Positions 16,889-26,170 of a stretch of DNA of 64,000 nt are shown in pieces. Made by a program: the position numbers and the translations under genes. A model generated the notes under the pieces. That model ran no database searches, was not told the DNA's origin, and worked only from the letters and a program-made list of their open reading frames with translations. Numbering within the stretch: the stretch's first letter is position 1; each line of letters opens with the position of its first letter. The DNA is from Mycobacterium sp. MBM (GTDB lineage: Bacteria > Actinomycetota > Actinomycetes > Mycobacteriales > Mycobacteriaceae), in the NCBI GenBank assembly GCA_021648845.1, contig JAKJHY010000007.1:1-64000 (forward strand), in the 5' to 3' direction.

Positions 16889-17760
16889 TGGTCGCCCCTA
16901 CCAGGGCCGCCGCCCCGTCGCAGTATTGGACGACACGCTTGGCGCAACGTGTCTGGGCGCCGCAGGCGAGTGTCTTCCGCAGCATCGGGCAAGTCGTATT
17001 GTTCCTCGGGCAAACGCTCTGGCTCCTTCCGGTGACCGTCCGCAAGTACACGAAGGAGACTCTGCGGCAGGTCAATTCGCTGGCGTGGGGCCGGGGTTCT
17101 CTCATCGTGGACGGCGGAGTGATCAGTGTGCTGCTGCTCCTGGGGATCGCTCTCGGTGCGTCATTGGCGATCGAGGCGCTTTCGATCCTCAACCAGATCG
17201 GTTTCGGGGCCATGTCAGGGCTCATCTCCGGCGTGGGCTGCGTCAGGGAGATCGCTCCGCTGGTGGGCGGGATCGCCTTCGCCGCACAGACGGGCTGTCG
17301 AATGACCGCCGAAATCGGCGCAATGCGAATCGGCGAGGAGATCGAGGCTCTCGAGTCGATGGCGGTTCGCCCCATCCCCTTCGTGGTGGGGACCCGATTG
17401 GTGGGCGCACTCACCTGCATGATCCCCGGCTATATGCTGACGTTGATTGCCACGTTCTTCGTGATGGATATCGTGGTCGTACAGCTGTACGGGCAGAGCG
17501 CCGGAACGTTCAACCACTATTTCGTGCAATTCCTGACTCCTACAGATCTGTTCTATTCCGTCATCAAGGTCTCCGTATTCTGCGCGGTGGTGACCCTAAT
17601 CCATTGTTACTACGGATATTTCGCCGCAGGCGGGCCAGAAGGTGTCGGACGTGCCTCCGGTCGAGCGGTGCGCGCCAGCATGGTGATGCTAATGGTGATG
17701 GACTTCACATTGACAGTGCTATTGTGGGGACTCCAGCCAGTCTTCGTGTTCAAGGGCTAG
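16888..17760 (+). CDS. yrbEB: YrbE/MlaE-type ABC permease B of the Mce system
   Basis: A 290-residue second permease. Conserved features are GLISGVGCVREIAPLVGGIAF, MTAEIGAMRIGEEIEALESM and PFVVGTRLVGALTCMIPGY. There are five or so hydrophobic helices and a C-terminal LLWGLQPVFVFKG. The ATG overlaps the last base of yrbEA's stop (TGATG), so the two permeases are coupled. It pairs with YrbEA as the transmembrane core under the MceA-F hexamer. Confidence 0.92.
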   Translation: MVAPTRAAAPSQYWTTRLAQRVWAPQASVFRSIGQVVLFLGQTLWLLPVTVRKYTKETLRQVNSLAWGRGSLIVDGGVISVLLLLGIALGASLAIEALSILNQIGFGAMSGLISGVGCVREIAPLVGGIAFAAQTGCRMTAEIGAMRIGEEIEALESMAVRPIPFVVGTRLVGALTCMIPGYMLTLIATFFVMDIVVVQLYGQSAGTFNHYFVQFLTPTDLFYSVIKVSVFCAVVTLIHCYYGYFAAGGPEGVGRASGRAVRASMVMLMVMDFTLTVLLWGLQPVFVFKG

Positions 17761-17767
17761 GTGTTCG

Positions 17768-18823
17768 ATGACTTTGCTACACGCATCTCCTGAGGCCGCT
17801 GCGCGGACTCTGACGAGGACCGGCATGGCCGTGGTCCTTATCGTCGTGGTGGTGACGGCGTTCGTCGTCGGCGATCCTTTTCGGCTGAAAGACGACGGTG
17901 ATGACCGCATCTCGGTGTCGTTCGTGGTGCCGTACATCGCTCAGGGCGTCATCGATGGGACCGCACTCGTCTTGCACGGCGTCCAAGTCGGGACGGTCAC
18001 CGGTATCGCCAACCAACCCGGCGGTGATATCCGCGTCGACGCCGAGCTGCAGCGGGTGCCGACAACCGGGCTGACCGACACACTGCGGCTCGACTACCGG
18101 CCGGTGAACTACTTCGGCGTCAGCGGTATCAACCTCTCGCCCGGTGAAGGTGGACAGAATCTCCGTAACGGCGTCGTCATCGATGCGGCGCCGACGGGCA
18201 ACTTCACACTCCAGGCCATGCTGACGCGCTTCGGTCAACTCACCAACGGTGTCATCACCCCCGAACTCGTCCGGGTAGTCGACCGCATCACGCGCTACAC
18301 CGACGCCCTGAACCCGCTGATCGAGACCGTGTTCATCGCCACCGGTGCCGTTGCCGATGTTCAGACCGTGCCGGCCTCGCAATTGGTCGCCAACACCGCC
18401 GGAGCCACAGTTGCATTGCCTTCTCTCATCGACAGCCTGGTGAAAAGCGGAGACGATATCTCCCGGGCCGACAACAACTGGATGCGCGAGGGTGCCGGGG
18501 ACCTGAGTGATGACCAGTGGTACAACGAGTTCGGCATTCCCACTTACGAACTGATCGTCGACGGCCTCTTCGGATCCATCGGCAAGCTGGAGGCCTCGCA
18601 CCTCTCGGATCTACTTCCACTGGTCAATGGCATCCAGACCATCACCGATACGGTGCCGCCACTCCTGCGTCCGGAAGCAACAGGTGACATGCTCACCGAA
18701 CTGCGTTCTCGCTTCCAACGGCTCTACGGTGGGACACCCGATCAAGGTGCACTCCAGGTGAAGATCGTCCTGGACAACCTGCCGGGGGTAGCTGCTCCGA
18801 TCGATGCGATCGGAGGACCGTGA
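17768..18823 (+). CDS. mceA: MceA family protein
   Basis: A 351-residue Mce protein. There is one N-terminal membrane helix (residues about 17-35, GMAVVLIVVVVTAFVVGD), then the MCE/MlaD domain with GVIDGTALVLHGVQVGTVTGI, then a helical region rich in Leu/Ile. As part of the hexamer it would form the periplasmic lipid channel. It is short next to the 400-450 residues common for mycobacterial MceA proteins, because the C-terminal tail is reduced. It starts 8 bases after yrbEB and ends in a GTGA overlap zone with mceB. Confidence 0.88.
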   Translation: MTLLHASPEAAARTLTRTGMAVVLIVVVVTAFVVGDPFRLKDDGDDRISVSFVVPYIAQGVIDGTALVLHGVQVGTVTGIANQPGGDIRVDAELQRVPTTGLTDTLRLDYRPVNYFGVSGINLSPGEGGQNLRNGVVIDAAPTGNFTLQAMLTRFGQLTNGVITPELVRVVDRITRYTDALNPLIETVFIATGAVADVQTVPASQLVANTAGATVALPSLIDSLVKSGDDISRADNNWMREGAGDLSDDQWYNEFGIPTYELIVDGLFGSIGKLEASHLSDLLPLVNGIQTITDTVPPLLRPEATGDMLTELRSRFQRLYGGTPDQGALQVKIVLDNLPGVAAPIDAIGGP

Positions 18824-19884
18824 TGAAACCGGCTGGGGCGTTATGGCGATTGGCTATCACCGTGGTGGTCGCGGTGATGTTCTTCGTCTTGCTGCAGAAC
18901 GCCATCACGCGGCCCGTGGCGCCGGCCGCGCGCTCCTACAGTGCTGAGTTCACCGACGTCTCCGGGCTTTACGTGGGTGCGGACGTGCGGGTACGCGGAG
19001 TGCCCGCCGGCAAGGTTCAGTCGGTGGAACTCGAACGTCGTCGCGGGCAGACCGTCGGCCGAGTGGGGATTACGTTGGATGACCGCTTCGGTCTGGTCAA
19101 CGAATCACGGCTGGCCATCAAGTACCAAACACTGACGGGTACTCGATACGTCGACGTGGTGAACGCCTCGGAGTCCTACCAGCCCGCGGACCTGGTAACC
19201 GATCTGCCCACTACGATGACCACGCCCTCCTTCGACGTCACCGCGCTCTTCAACGGCCTCCAGCCCGTGCTCGCGACCCTGAGCCCGGAGCAGTTGAACA
19301 CCTTCACGTCCAATGCCGTGACCTTCCTCAACGGTGACGGAGAAGGTCTCGGTCCACTGCTGCAGAGCATCGATACGCTGACGCGTTTCGTATCGGATCG
19401 ACAGATGGTCGTCGCCGCCCTCATGCAGAATTTCTCGACGGTCGCAGAATCGATGGGGGGTCACTCGCGAGATGTGATTCAGATCCTCGACTGGGTGAAC
19501 CGCCCGTTGGACGGTGTGCTGTCGGTGCTCGACGAATTCCGCAAGACCGAGCTCTACAGCGTCGACTTCCTGGACGCCCTGAAGCAGATCCTCACCAACA
19601 TCGGTTTTCCTGCACAAGGGAATTCGTCGACCAGCTTCGTCTACCAGAATCCGAACGTCGCGCTGGACACCAACGTCTCCAATATCAACGAAGGGCTTGA
19701 CCGTGCGTTCGCTGGTCTCGACAGCTTCATCGATTCGATGAAGTTGGTGCCGGTCATGTGGGAGAACATCGGGCCGCCCAGTCAGCCGGAAGCGCCACTT
19801 CCGTGTTCTCGCGGTCATTTCCAGCTTCCGGAGCAGATGGACGTGCTACTCAACGGACAGAGGGTCGTGTTATGCAACCGCTGA
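18823..19884 (+). CDS. mceB: MceB family protein
   Basis: A 353-residue Mce protein with an N-terminal membrane anchor (ITVVVAVMFFVLLQNAI). The MCE domain follows (DVSGLYVGADVRVRGVPAGKV, then a YQTLTGTRYVDV strand) and then a helical domain. The C terminus holds two cysteines (LPCSRG and VVLCNR), usual for MceB. GGAGG sits six bases before the ATG at 18823; a GTG at 18820 is possible. The end overlaps mceC by 13 bases. Confidence 0.9.
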   Translation: MKPAGALWRLAITVVVAVMFFVLLQNAITRPVAPAARSYSAEFTDVSGLYVGADVRVRGVPAGKVQSVELERRRGQTVGRVGITLDDRFGLVNESRLAIKYQTLTGTRYVDVVNASESYQPADLVTDLPTTMTTPSFDVTALFNGLQPVLATLSPEQLNTFTSNAVTFLNGDGEGLGPLLQSIDTLTRFVSDRQMVVAALMQNFSTVAESMGGHSRDVIQILDWVNRPLDGVLSVLDEFRKTELYSVDFLDALKQILTNIGFPAQGNSSTSFVYQNPNVALDTNVSNINEGLDRAFAGLDSFIDSMKLVPVMWENIGPPSQPEAPLPCSRGHFQLPEQMDVLLNGQRVVLCNR

Positions 19885-20837
19885 AGCTGCTTCGAAACCC
19901 CACGGCGTGGGGGGCGGCCGCGTTGGTGATTTCGACGGTCATCGCGACCGTGATCGGCTGGGTATACATCAGTCCGCCGGGCCAGAAGGTCATCACCTTC
20001 TACACCGACGACGCTGCGACGGTGAAACAAGGTGACGCCGTTCGGGTTGCCGGGATCAACGTGGGCAAGGTGTCCGATCTGGTGTTGGAGCCCGACCGAG
20101 TGCGCGTGCAGGCGAGGGTCGACGGTGACGTATTCGTCGGGGACCAGTCTCAGGTCGACGTCCGGATGCTCACCGTGGTGGGTGGCTACTACGTCAACCT
20201 CGTGTCGCTGGGCGACAAACAGCTGGAGGCGCCCATCCCGCAGGAACGCGTGAAGATGCCCTACAACCTGATCACGATCCTCGCGGATACCACGAAGATC
20301 ACCGACAATCTTGATCCGAATCCCCTGCGCGACACCCTGAATCAGCTTCAGCAAGGCTTGGCGGGTGACAACACGCGGGCCGTGTCATCGCTCATCGATG
20401 CGGGTAACAGCCTCATGTCGACCTTGCAGAAACAACGCGGTCAGCTCACGGCGATACTCAATTTGTCAAACGAGTATGTCGGTCAGCTCAACGAATACAG
20501 CGACGGCCTGCGGACGATCGTCCGGAAGGTGGCCATTGTCACGCAGGTCCTGACCATCTACGGCAAGAAGTTCGGTGACGGTATTGCTGCCTTCGCCGAC
20601 GTGTTGGGCCAATTGTCGCCGATAGCCTACTTCTACCGGGATCATCGTGCGGACTTCATGGAGAAGGTGCGGCGTTACCTCGAGACCGCGCGGATGTATG
20701 CCGAACACAACGGAGCCGTAGTACGTTCTCTGCGCGCGATCCAGAACAAGTTCCAGCGGGTTCTCGATGCGCAGAGCGCGGCGCCTGAACTACTGGCGAC
20801 CGATCTGTGTGTACCGGTACCGGGGTCTCCGTGCTGA
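19872..20837 (+). CDS. mceC: MceC family protein
   Basis: A 321-residue Mce protein: N-terminal helix (AALVISTVIATVIGWVYI), MCE domain (AVRVAGINVGKVSDLVLEPD) with MLTVVGGYYVNLV, then a helical domain with heptad-like repeats, ending LCVPVPGSPC. The start lies 13 bases inside mceB in another frame, and the stop shares a base with mceD, so translation of the whole series is coupled. Length is below the 450-500 residues often seen for MceC, consistent with shorter channel helices throughout this operon. Confidence 0.88.
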   Translation: MQPLKLLRNPTAWGAAALVISTVIATVIGWVYISPPGQKVITFYTDDAATVKQGDAVRVAGINVGKVSDLVLEPDRVRVQARVDGDVFVGDQSQVDVRMLTVVGGYYVNLVSLGDKQLEAPIPQERVKMPYNLITILADTTKITDNLDPNPLRDTLNQLQQGLAGDNTRAVSSLIDAGNSLMSTLQKQRGQLTAILNLSNEYVGQLNEYSDGLRTIVRKVAIVTQVLTIYGKKFGDGIAAFADVLGQLSPIAYFYRDHRADFMEKVRRYLETARMYAEHNGAVVRSLRAIQNKFQRVLDAQSAAPELLATDLCVPVPGSPC

Positions 20838-21928
20838 TGATCAAGAGACACGCCATGACCCGCGTCGCCGCTGTCACTCTGACCGCGGCGCTCGTCTCGG
20901 CGACTGTGGGTTCCTGTTCGTTGTCTCGTGACGCAGCTGAGGCCACCCATTGTGCTCTCATGCCCGACAGTGTCGGCCTGTACGTAGGCAACCCGGTGAC
21001 TCGAATGGGCTTCAAGATCGGTACCGTCAAGACGATCACCGCCGGGAACACCGCGGTGCGCGTCGACTTCACCGTCGAGCAGGGGCGACAGGTCCCACGG
21101 GATGCCAAGGCCGTCATCAGGTCGACATCGTTACTCGCGGATCGCTCCCTGGAACTTGTCGGAAACCCTGACGGCGGAGCAACTCTTCCGGCGCAGGAGT
21201 GCATACCTTTGGATCGGTCTTTCACACCGAAGACGCTCTCGGAGGTCATCGGTTCGACTGCGACGCTACTCAATGCGATCAGTCCCGACGGATCGACGAA
21301 CGTGGCGGACGCGGTGCGGGGACTCGATCAGGCGCTGGGAAACACCGGCGGCCGGGCGAACGAATTACTCACGGCCACATCCTCGGTACTGGACAGTCCC
21401 GATCAAACCGTGGCCGCCATCGGTACCGTGATTCGGAACCTCGCTGAGCTGACAAAACTGGTGCGCGAACTCAGCGGCCCGATCAAGCAGATCCTTTTGG
21501 ACCTGCAGAAGATCATGCCGGACATCATCCGGGTCGTTCAGCCCGTGGGAGCTCAATTGTTCGGCACCAGCTATCTTTTCAAGGCCGCTGCCGATGTCGA
21601 GGTCACGCTGGGAGAGCCACTTCAAGCGACGCTCGATTCGACATCGGTGGCGCTGCGTAAGCTCTCCGCCCACGCGCCCCGGCTGGCCAATCTGTTGAAC
21701 CCCGTTCCGTGGTGGATCAACAACCTGGCCAACCACTACAAGTACAATCGCCCGTTCAACCTGCTCGGATACCGGCCGCCGCTGTACCGCATCAGGACAC
21801 CCGACGGGGTGGCGTTGTGCAACATCATGAATGCGAGCGCGCCCGGGAGTTGTGCCAACGTTCAGGGCACCCCTTATGCAGTGGATGTGGCACTGCTGCA
21901 GTACGTACTCACCGAGGCGGCGCGATGA
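20837..21928 (+). CDS. mceD: MceD family protein with lipoprotein-like signal
   Basis: A 363-residue Mce protein. The N terminus is a signal sequence ending in a plausible lipobox (ATVGSC, Cys near 30) in place of a plain membrane helix. The MCE domain follows (VGLYVGNPVTRMGFKIGTVK, STSLLADRSLELVG) and then the helical domain. Lipidation is normally a feature of MceE, so two acylated subunits may exist here. The ATG overlaps the mceC stop (TGATG) and the end overlaps mceE by 4 bases. Confidence 0.85.
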   Translation: MIKRHAMTRVAAVTLTAALVSATVGSCSLSRDAAEATHCALMPDSVGLYVGNPVTRMGFKIGTVKTITAGNTAVRVDFTVEQGRQVPRDAKAVIRSTSLLADRSLELVGNPDGGATLPAQECIPLDRSFTPKTLSEVIGSTATLLNAISPDGSTNVADAVRGLDQALGNTGGRANELLTATSSVLDSPDQTVAAIGTVIRNLAELTKLVRELSGPIKQILLDLQKIMPDIIRVVQPVGAQLFGTSYLFKAAADVEVTLGEPLQATLDSTSVALRKLSAHAPRLANLLNPVPWWINNLANHYKYNRPFNLLGYRPPLYRIRTPDGVALCNIMNASAPGSCANVQGTPYAVDVALLQYVLTEAAR

Positions 21929-22932
21929 TGACTGGACATCTGCGCTCGACTGCCGGTGCGATGGTGGCCGCGGCTCTCGTCGCGGTGCTCTGTTCGTGCA
22001 GCGCCTTCAACGTCACCTCGATACCGCAACCGGGCAAGAGTTATAGCGACGGTTACGACATCATGCTCCAGTTCGAGAACGTGCTGAACCTGCCGGATCG
22101 CGCCAAGGTGGTGATGGGTGGCACGGAAGTCGGAACGGTGACCAAGGTGGATGTCGCCGACCGCTTCGTGACCGTCACGGCACGGATCTCGGGAGACGTC
22201 GCCGTGCCGTCCAACGTACGAGCAGCGTTGGAGCAAGCCACCATCCTGGGAGACATATACCTAAGCCTCAACCCGCCGCCGCTGGAGCAGCCCGCGACGT
22301 CGTCACTCGACCCCGGCGCCACCGTTGCTCTGGCGCAGACCACCTCGCCCCCTCAACTCGAGGACACGCTCGCGCATCTCGCGGATTTTGTCTCAAGCGG
22401 ATCGATCCAACGCCTCCAGAACACGATCATCGGGATCAATCGGGTGGTACCGGCGCCGCCCGCCTTGCGCGGGATATCGACGACGGTGACATCGGATCTC
22501 AGAGGACTGGCCGACAATATCGACGTCGTCGACACGCTGCTGGCCGGCGTGTCGGATACCGCTGCCGTGCTCAACGATCGCCTTCCCTCTGCCGAGTACT
22601 GGTTCTCGGAGCGGGGCATGCGCGGTTTCGACCGCGCCTTCCAGGTGAGCAACTATCTGGGTCGGCTGTTCCCCTCGGTCGGCAGTGTCTACACCGGTGG
22701 TTTCTGGATAGTGCCGCTGCTCAAGTCGCTGGCCGAAGCGACCAGTGCGATGCAACGGTCTAAGTGGGCAGTCGAAGACGAATGGCCCGCGTGGCAGCAG
22801 CTGTTCACCGGCCTGTTCCTTCCTCAGGACAAGAACCCGGCGATAAACATCGTCTCGATCGCCGGACCCGACGGACGAGAACTGTCGGGAAATGTAGCCA
22901 ATGTGCTGCGAATCCTTGGCGCCGCCCCATGA
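21925..22932 (+). CDS. mceE: MceE family lipoprotein
   Basis: A 335-residue Mce protein with a classical lipoprotein signal (AAALVAVLCSCSAF, lipidated Cys near 26), as in LprN/LprK-type MceE. The MCE domain contains VLNLPDRAKVVMGGTEVGTV and ATILGDIYLSL. The helical domain follows, and the C terminus ends NVLRILGAAP. It begins in the mceD stop (ATGATG) and its end overlaps mceF by 4 bases. Confidence 0.9.
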   Translation: MMTGHLRSTAGAMVAAALVAVLCSCSAFNVTSIPQPGKSYSDGYDIMLQFENVLNLPDRAKVVMGGTEVGTVTKVDVADRFVTVTARISGDVAVPSNVRAALEQATILGDIYLSLNPPPLEQPATSSLDPGATVALAQTTSPPQLEDTLAHLADFVSSGSIQRLQNTIIGINRVVPAPPALRGISTTVTSDLRGLADNIDVVDTLLAGVSDTAAVLNDRLPSAEYWFSERGMRGFDRAFQVSNYLGRLFPSVGSVYTGGFWIVPLLKSLAEATSAMQRSKWAVEDEWPAWQQLFTGLFLPQDKNPAINIVSIAGPDGRELSGNVANVLRILGAAP

Positions 22933-23879
22933 GGAAGAATCTTGCAACCGCAGGCGCGTTCGCGCTGATGATCCTCAGCGCGGTCTGGTACATCTTCGGA
23001 CTCGGTGTGCGGATCGGCCCGCCATCGGAGCGGGTTAACCTCTCGATGGACGTGCCCGATATCAACGGTCTGTTGGTCGGGTCGAATGTCCTGCTCCGTG
23101 GTGTACCGGTGGGCAAGATCGAAAGCATTTCCACCTCTGTGGATTTCGCCACGGTCAATTTCTACATCGACAGCCGATACCAGGTGCCCGTAGACAGCGA
23201 GGTGCGGTTGGCGACCCTGTCGGCGTTGGGTGAACCGTTCATCGGCTTCGTGCCGCGGACCGCCAGCGGACCGATGCTGCGGGACGGTGAGCGCATCGAT
23301 GCGGAGCAGATCGTCAATCCGCCCTCGATTTCCGAACTTGCCGTGAGCCTCAGCCGGCTGCTCAACCAGGCTGATCCGCTTGCGCTCGAACGCGTTGTCG
23401 GTGAGTTGGACGCCGCGCTGCCGGATCCGAACGTTGTACTACCCAACATTGCGCGCTCGGCGGTGCTCATCAGGAACATGGCAGCGAACCTGAACGGTAG
23501 TGGACGCGATCTCTTCGACAACTACCAGACCCTGATCGGCAACGCGCAATGGCTCGGCCCTCTGCTGGCTGATATTGCGCCCGGACTGAAGACCGTGGGC
23601 GTGTCGGCCGGTGTCCTGTTCTCCGGCTTGCAGCTGAATCGTCCGCTGGGTGCACCCGACATCTACGTTCAGGTCAACCGGCTCCTGGATCGGCTCCAGA
23701 AGTTGCTCGACGACAACGGCGGGGACATCAAGATCCTGGGTGAAGCGTTCCTGCCGCATCTGCAGGGCATCGGCGGCGCCCTGATGAACTTCGACACCGG
23801 TCAGCTTTTGGGCCGCATCCTGGAGTCGGTGCCTGCGGAGGGCGCCGTCACCCTGCACGTCGATGTACCCCCGAGATGA
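22929..23879 (+). CDS. mceF: MceF family protein
   Basis: A 316-residue Mce protein: N-terminal helix (TAGAFALMILSAVWYIFGLG), MCE domain (DINGLLVGSNVLLRGVPVGKI, LSALGEPFIGFV), helical domain. It lacks the longer C-terminal extension common in MceF. It is the last of the six and is followed after 31 bases by the Mas-like gene with its own GAAGGAG. Confidence 0.9.
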   Translation: MRKNLATAGAFALMILSAVWYIFGLGVRIGPPSERVNLSMDVPDINGLLVGSNVLLRGVPVGKIESISTSVDFATVNFYIDSRYQVPVDSEVRLATLSALGEPFIGFVPRTASGPMLRDGERIDAEQIVNPPSISELAVSLSRLLNQADPLALERVVGELDAALPDPNVVLPNIARSAVLIRNMAANLNGSGRDLFDNYQTLIGNAQWLGPLLADIAPGLKTVGVSAGVLFSGLQLNRPLGAPDIYVQVNRLLDRLQKLLDDNGGDIKILGEAFLPHLQGIGGALMNFDTGQLLGRILESVPAEGAVTLHVDVPPR

Positions 23880-23910
23880 ACCGGCCCGCCGCCCAAGGAC
23901 GAAGGAGATC

Positions 23911-24597
23911 GTGATCCGCACAATGAGTGACAACGAAGCGAACGGCGTCGACACCGAGCTTGATACCACCGGGTCGACGAGTGATCAGGAGCCCACACCT
24001 GCGGAGAGTTCCAAGGAGGACGACGAAGTCCTCACACCCGCCACGTCGAATCGCTCCGATGAGGCGAAAAGTTCTCGTCGCGTGTCGATTTCGCTACGAA
24101 CCTTACTCGTGTCGGCCGCCGTCATCGTCGTCGTCGTCGGATTCGGCGTGCTGACCTGGCTGTACGTCGGGGTCAAACAAGAGCTCGCCGACCAGACGCG
24201 GCAAGCCGCGGACCGTGCACGAGCGGAGCAGGTCGCCCTCGACTATGCCACCAACGCCGCTGCGATGAACTTCAAGGACATCGACGCGTGGAAGGCCAAG
24301 CTCGTTGCCGGAACAAGCCAGGAGCTCGCAACCAGGTTATCGGGAGCCGCTGATCAAATGGAGCAGATTCTTGTCCCCTTGGAATGGGTGTCGACCGCTC
24401 AACCACTCGCGGCAAAGGTGCGGTCGGAAGCGGGCAGCAACTATACGGTCGATGCGTTCGTCAGCGTTCTCACCAAGACCGCCCAAGGGCCGGACCCACT
24501 GCAGTCGACGGCGACCTACAGCGTGACCATCGACGCCAATCAGGACTGGAAGATCACCGACGTCGGCGGCATCGGTGCCGCGATGGGGGGAAGGTAG
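23911..24597 (+). CDS. Mce-associated membrane protein (Mas-like)
   Basis: A 228-residue protein. A disordered acidic N-terminal tail (about 1-65, rich in Asp/Glu/Ser/Thr) is followed by one membrane helix (TLLVSAAVIVVVVGFGVLTW) and an extracytoplasmic domain with a coiled start (ELADQTRQAADRARAEQ) and an NTF2-like end (YSVTIDANQDWKITDV). Mas proteins accompany mce operons and stabilise the transporter. The start is the GTG after GAAGGAG; an ATG 12 bases later is possible. Confidence 0.8.
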   Translation: MIRTMSDNEANGVDTELDTTGSTSDQEPTPAESSKEDDEVLTPATSNRSDEAKSSRRVSISLRTLLVSAAVIVVVVGFGVLTWLYVGVKQELADQTRQAADRARAEQVALDYATNAAAMNFKDIDAWKAKLVAGTSQELATRLSGAADQMEQILVPLEWVSTAQPLAAKVRSEAGSNYTVDAFVSVLTKTAQGPDPLQSTATYSVTIDANQDWKITDVGGIGAAMGGR

Positions 24598-24600
24598 GTG

Positions 24601-25236
24601 ATGCGCCGCAGATTCGCTGCGCTTATCGCAACGGCGTTGGCGTCCATCGCGACCTGCCCAATAGCAGCCGCCGAACCGTCGGCCGGAGATCCGCCTTCCG
24701 ACGACGCTTTGATCCGGCCTCTGCCGGACGTCGTGATCGAAGCCACGAACTGGGTACCGAAGTTCCCTTTTCCGTACTCGGAGACGCGGCACCTCGTCAC
24801 CGACGTCGAGATCAACGCCGAGCGCGAGATGTGCCAGTGGTACAACCAGCAGTACGGAGTATTGATCGACCAAATCGATCGCTTTCAGTTCAACCGAATC
24901 CAGCAGTTCGGCCCCGGCGTACGGATCGGATCGGGCACCGACGGCGACTACACCTTCGGAAACCTGCAACAGCAGGCCGATATCGTCACCGGGAACATGG
25001 ACCGTTCGATGGAATTCCTCACACCCCGTGTGCAGTCGCTGACCATCAATTACAACTTCGCCAACGACACGTACTTCCCTCTCTACCAAGGCAAGAGTTT
25101 CTACTTGCTTTGGCAGAACATGTCGAATGTGAACAATGGCATCAAGGCCCGCCAGCCAAACTGGTTCTCTGGACCATCTGTGCAGTTGATGAAGAAGGCC
25201 GGCAGCGACATCAATCGTTCTCATGTGTGCCGATGA
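24601..25236 (+). CDS. Exported protein of unknown function in the mce operon
   Basis: A 211-residue protein with a Sec signal peptide (MRRRFAALIATALASIATCPIAAA, cleavage before EPSAG). The mature part is rich in Asn, Gln and aromatic residues (MCQWYNQQYGV, WQNMSNVNNG). It has one internal cysteine and one near the C terminus (SHVCR), which may form a disulfide. No domain is recognised. It follows the Mas-like gene by 3 bases, so it is very likely part of the mce operon and may help deliver substrate. GGGGGAAGG precedes it; the GTG at 24598 could also be used. Confidence 0.75.
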   Translation: MRRRFAALIATALASIATCPIAAAEPSAGDPPSDDALIRPLPDVVIEATNWVPKFPFPYSETRHLVTDVEINAEREMCQWYNQQYGVLIDQIDRFQFNRIQQFGPGVRIGSGTDGDYTFGNLQQQADIVTGNMDRSMEFLTPRVQSLTINYNFANDTYFPLYQGKSFYLLWQNMSNVNNGIKARQPNWFSGPSVQLMKKAGSDINRSHVCR

Positions 25237-25268
25237 TCATCACGCAATCCTCGCAAGAAAGGGCCTGA

Positions 25269-25721
25269 ATGCGAATCGAGCTCACTGGTGCCGCAGTCGG
25301 GATGGCGTCTGTGCTTCTCCTGGCATCGACTGTTGCGGCGCACGCAGATGACACCGAGAACCTGAGGTCGGCGGTGAATCAGGTGCGGGCAGGGACGTCG
25401 TGCGGCGCGTATCGCACCGACCCTATTGCCGAACAGGTCGCGGCCAAGGTCAACAATTCGACTCAAAAGTACCTCGACCACACGGCGACCGAGGTGCCGA
25501 TCACAGATCCCATGCCTGGTCTGAAGATCTTGGGCTACCCGGGAACCCGTGCCACTCTGCTCCAAGGTGCTTCACGCGACGAGGCGGAATCCATCAAAGC
25601 GCTCATCCTCCAAGGCTACGAGAAGCTACCCGACTGCTCGTATACGGATATCGGGGTGAGCACGCAGGTCAATTCGACGACGGGTTACGTCCTGACCGCA
25701 GTCGTTCTCGCAGGTGCGTGA
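25269..25721 (+). CDS. Small secreted protein, CAP-domain-like
   Basis: A 150-residue protein with a signal peptide (VGMASVLLLASTVAAHA, cleavage before DDTEN). The mature part starts with NLRSAVNQVRAGTSCGAYRTD and ends DCSYTDIGVST...TGYVLTAVVLAG. This order resembles the minimal mycobacterial CAP (SCP/PR-1) proteins, with two cysteines able to pair. The assignment to CAP is from pattern memory and moderate. GAAAGGG precedes the ATG. It belongs to a run of four exported proteins after the mce genes. Confidence 0.7.
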   Translation: MRIELTGAAVGMASVLLLASTVAAHADDTENLRSAVNQVRAGTSCGAYRTDPIAEQVAAKVNNSTQKYLDHTATEVPITDPMPGLKILGYPGTRATLLQGASRDEAESIKALILQGYEKLPDCSYTDIGVSTQVNSTTGYVLTAVVLAGA

Positions 25722-25736
25722 CCTCTTGGGAGAATC

Positions 25737-26138
25737 ATGATGGCTGCAGAGCGCCCGATCGGATTGCGGCTGACCTTGGCAATGCTGTTAGCCGCCGGCG
25801 CGGCACTGAGCACTGCTGCGCCGGGCCGAGCCGACACCGTCGTCTCCTACGAAGTGGTGTCAAACAACATCGGCTGGGCCAACATCGAATACTTCGACGG
25901 AGTGCGGAGGCAGGTGCTTCTCAACGTGCCGCTGCCGTGGCGGACCACCGTGTCCCTGGCTCGTCCCACCAGCGTGGGCTTCGACACCGCTGAGATTCGT
26001 GCGGACTGGCGGTGGGCGGCCGCCCCGAACCGGTGGGTAACGGCCCGGGTGTATTTCGGTGATCAACTCCGCTGTGCCAACACCCTCGACGTAGGGAACG
26101 TAGCATGTTATGGCACAACGGAATTCGACAACTCATGA
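25737..26138 (+). CDS. Secreted MmpS-like protein (copy 1)
   Basis: A 133-residue exported protein: signal peptide (LAMLLAAGAALSTAAPGRA), then a beta-rich domain with YEVVSNNIGWANIEYFDG and VPLPWRTTV, ending with two cysteines (LRCANT, VACYG). The pattern YEV-n-D-G-n-LPW matches the periplasmic domain of MmpS proteins, but the anchor looks like a cleavable signal. A paralogue is encoded at 38322-38786 (SNFIG, LPWRANV). There is no MmpL partner gene in the window. GGGAGA precedes the ATG. Confidence 0.7.
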   Translation: MMAAERPIGLRLTLAMLLAAGAALSTAAPGRADTVVSYEVVSNNIGWANIEYFDGVRRQVLLNVPLPWRTTVSLARPTSVGFDTAEIRADWRWAAAPNRWVTARVYFGDQLRCANTLDVGNVACYGTTEFDNS

Positions 26139-26170
26139 ACGGCCGACATGGGCGGGGGAAGGATTTTCGG

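Noticed and set aside
26105-26170. Upstream extension of the exported protein at 26171
   Set aside because: It would overlap the MmpS-like gene and hide the signal peptide; the ATG at 26171 has a clear GGGGGAAGG.
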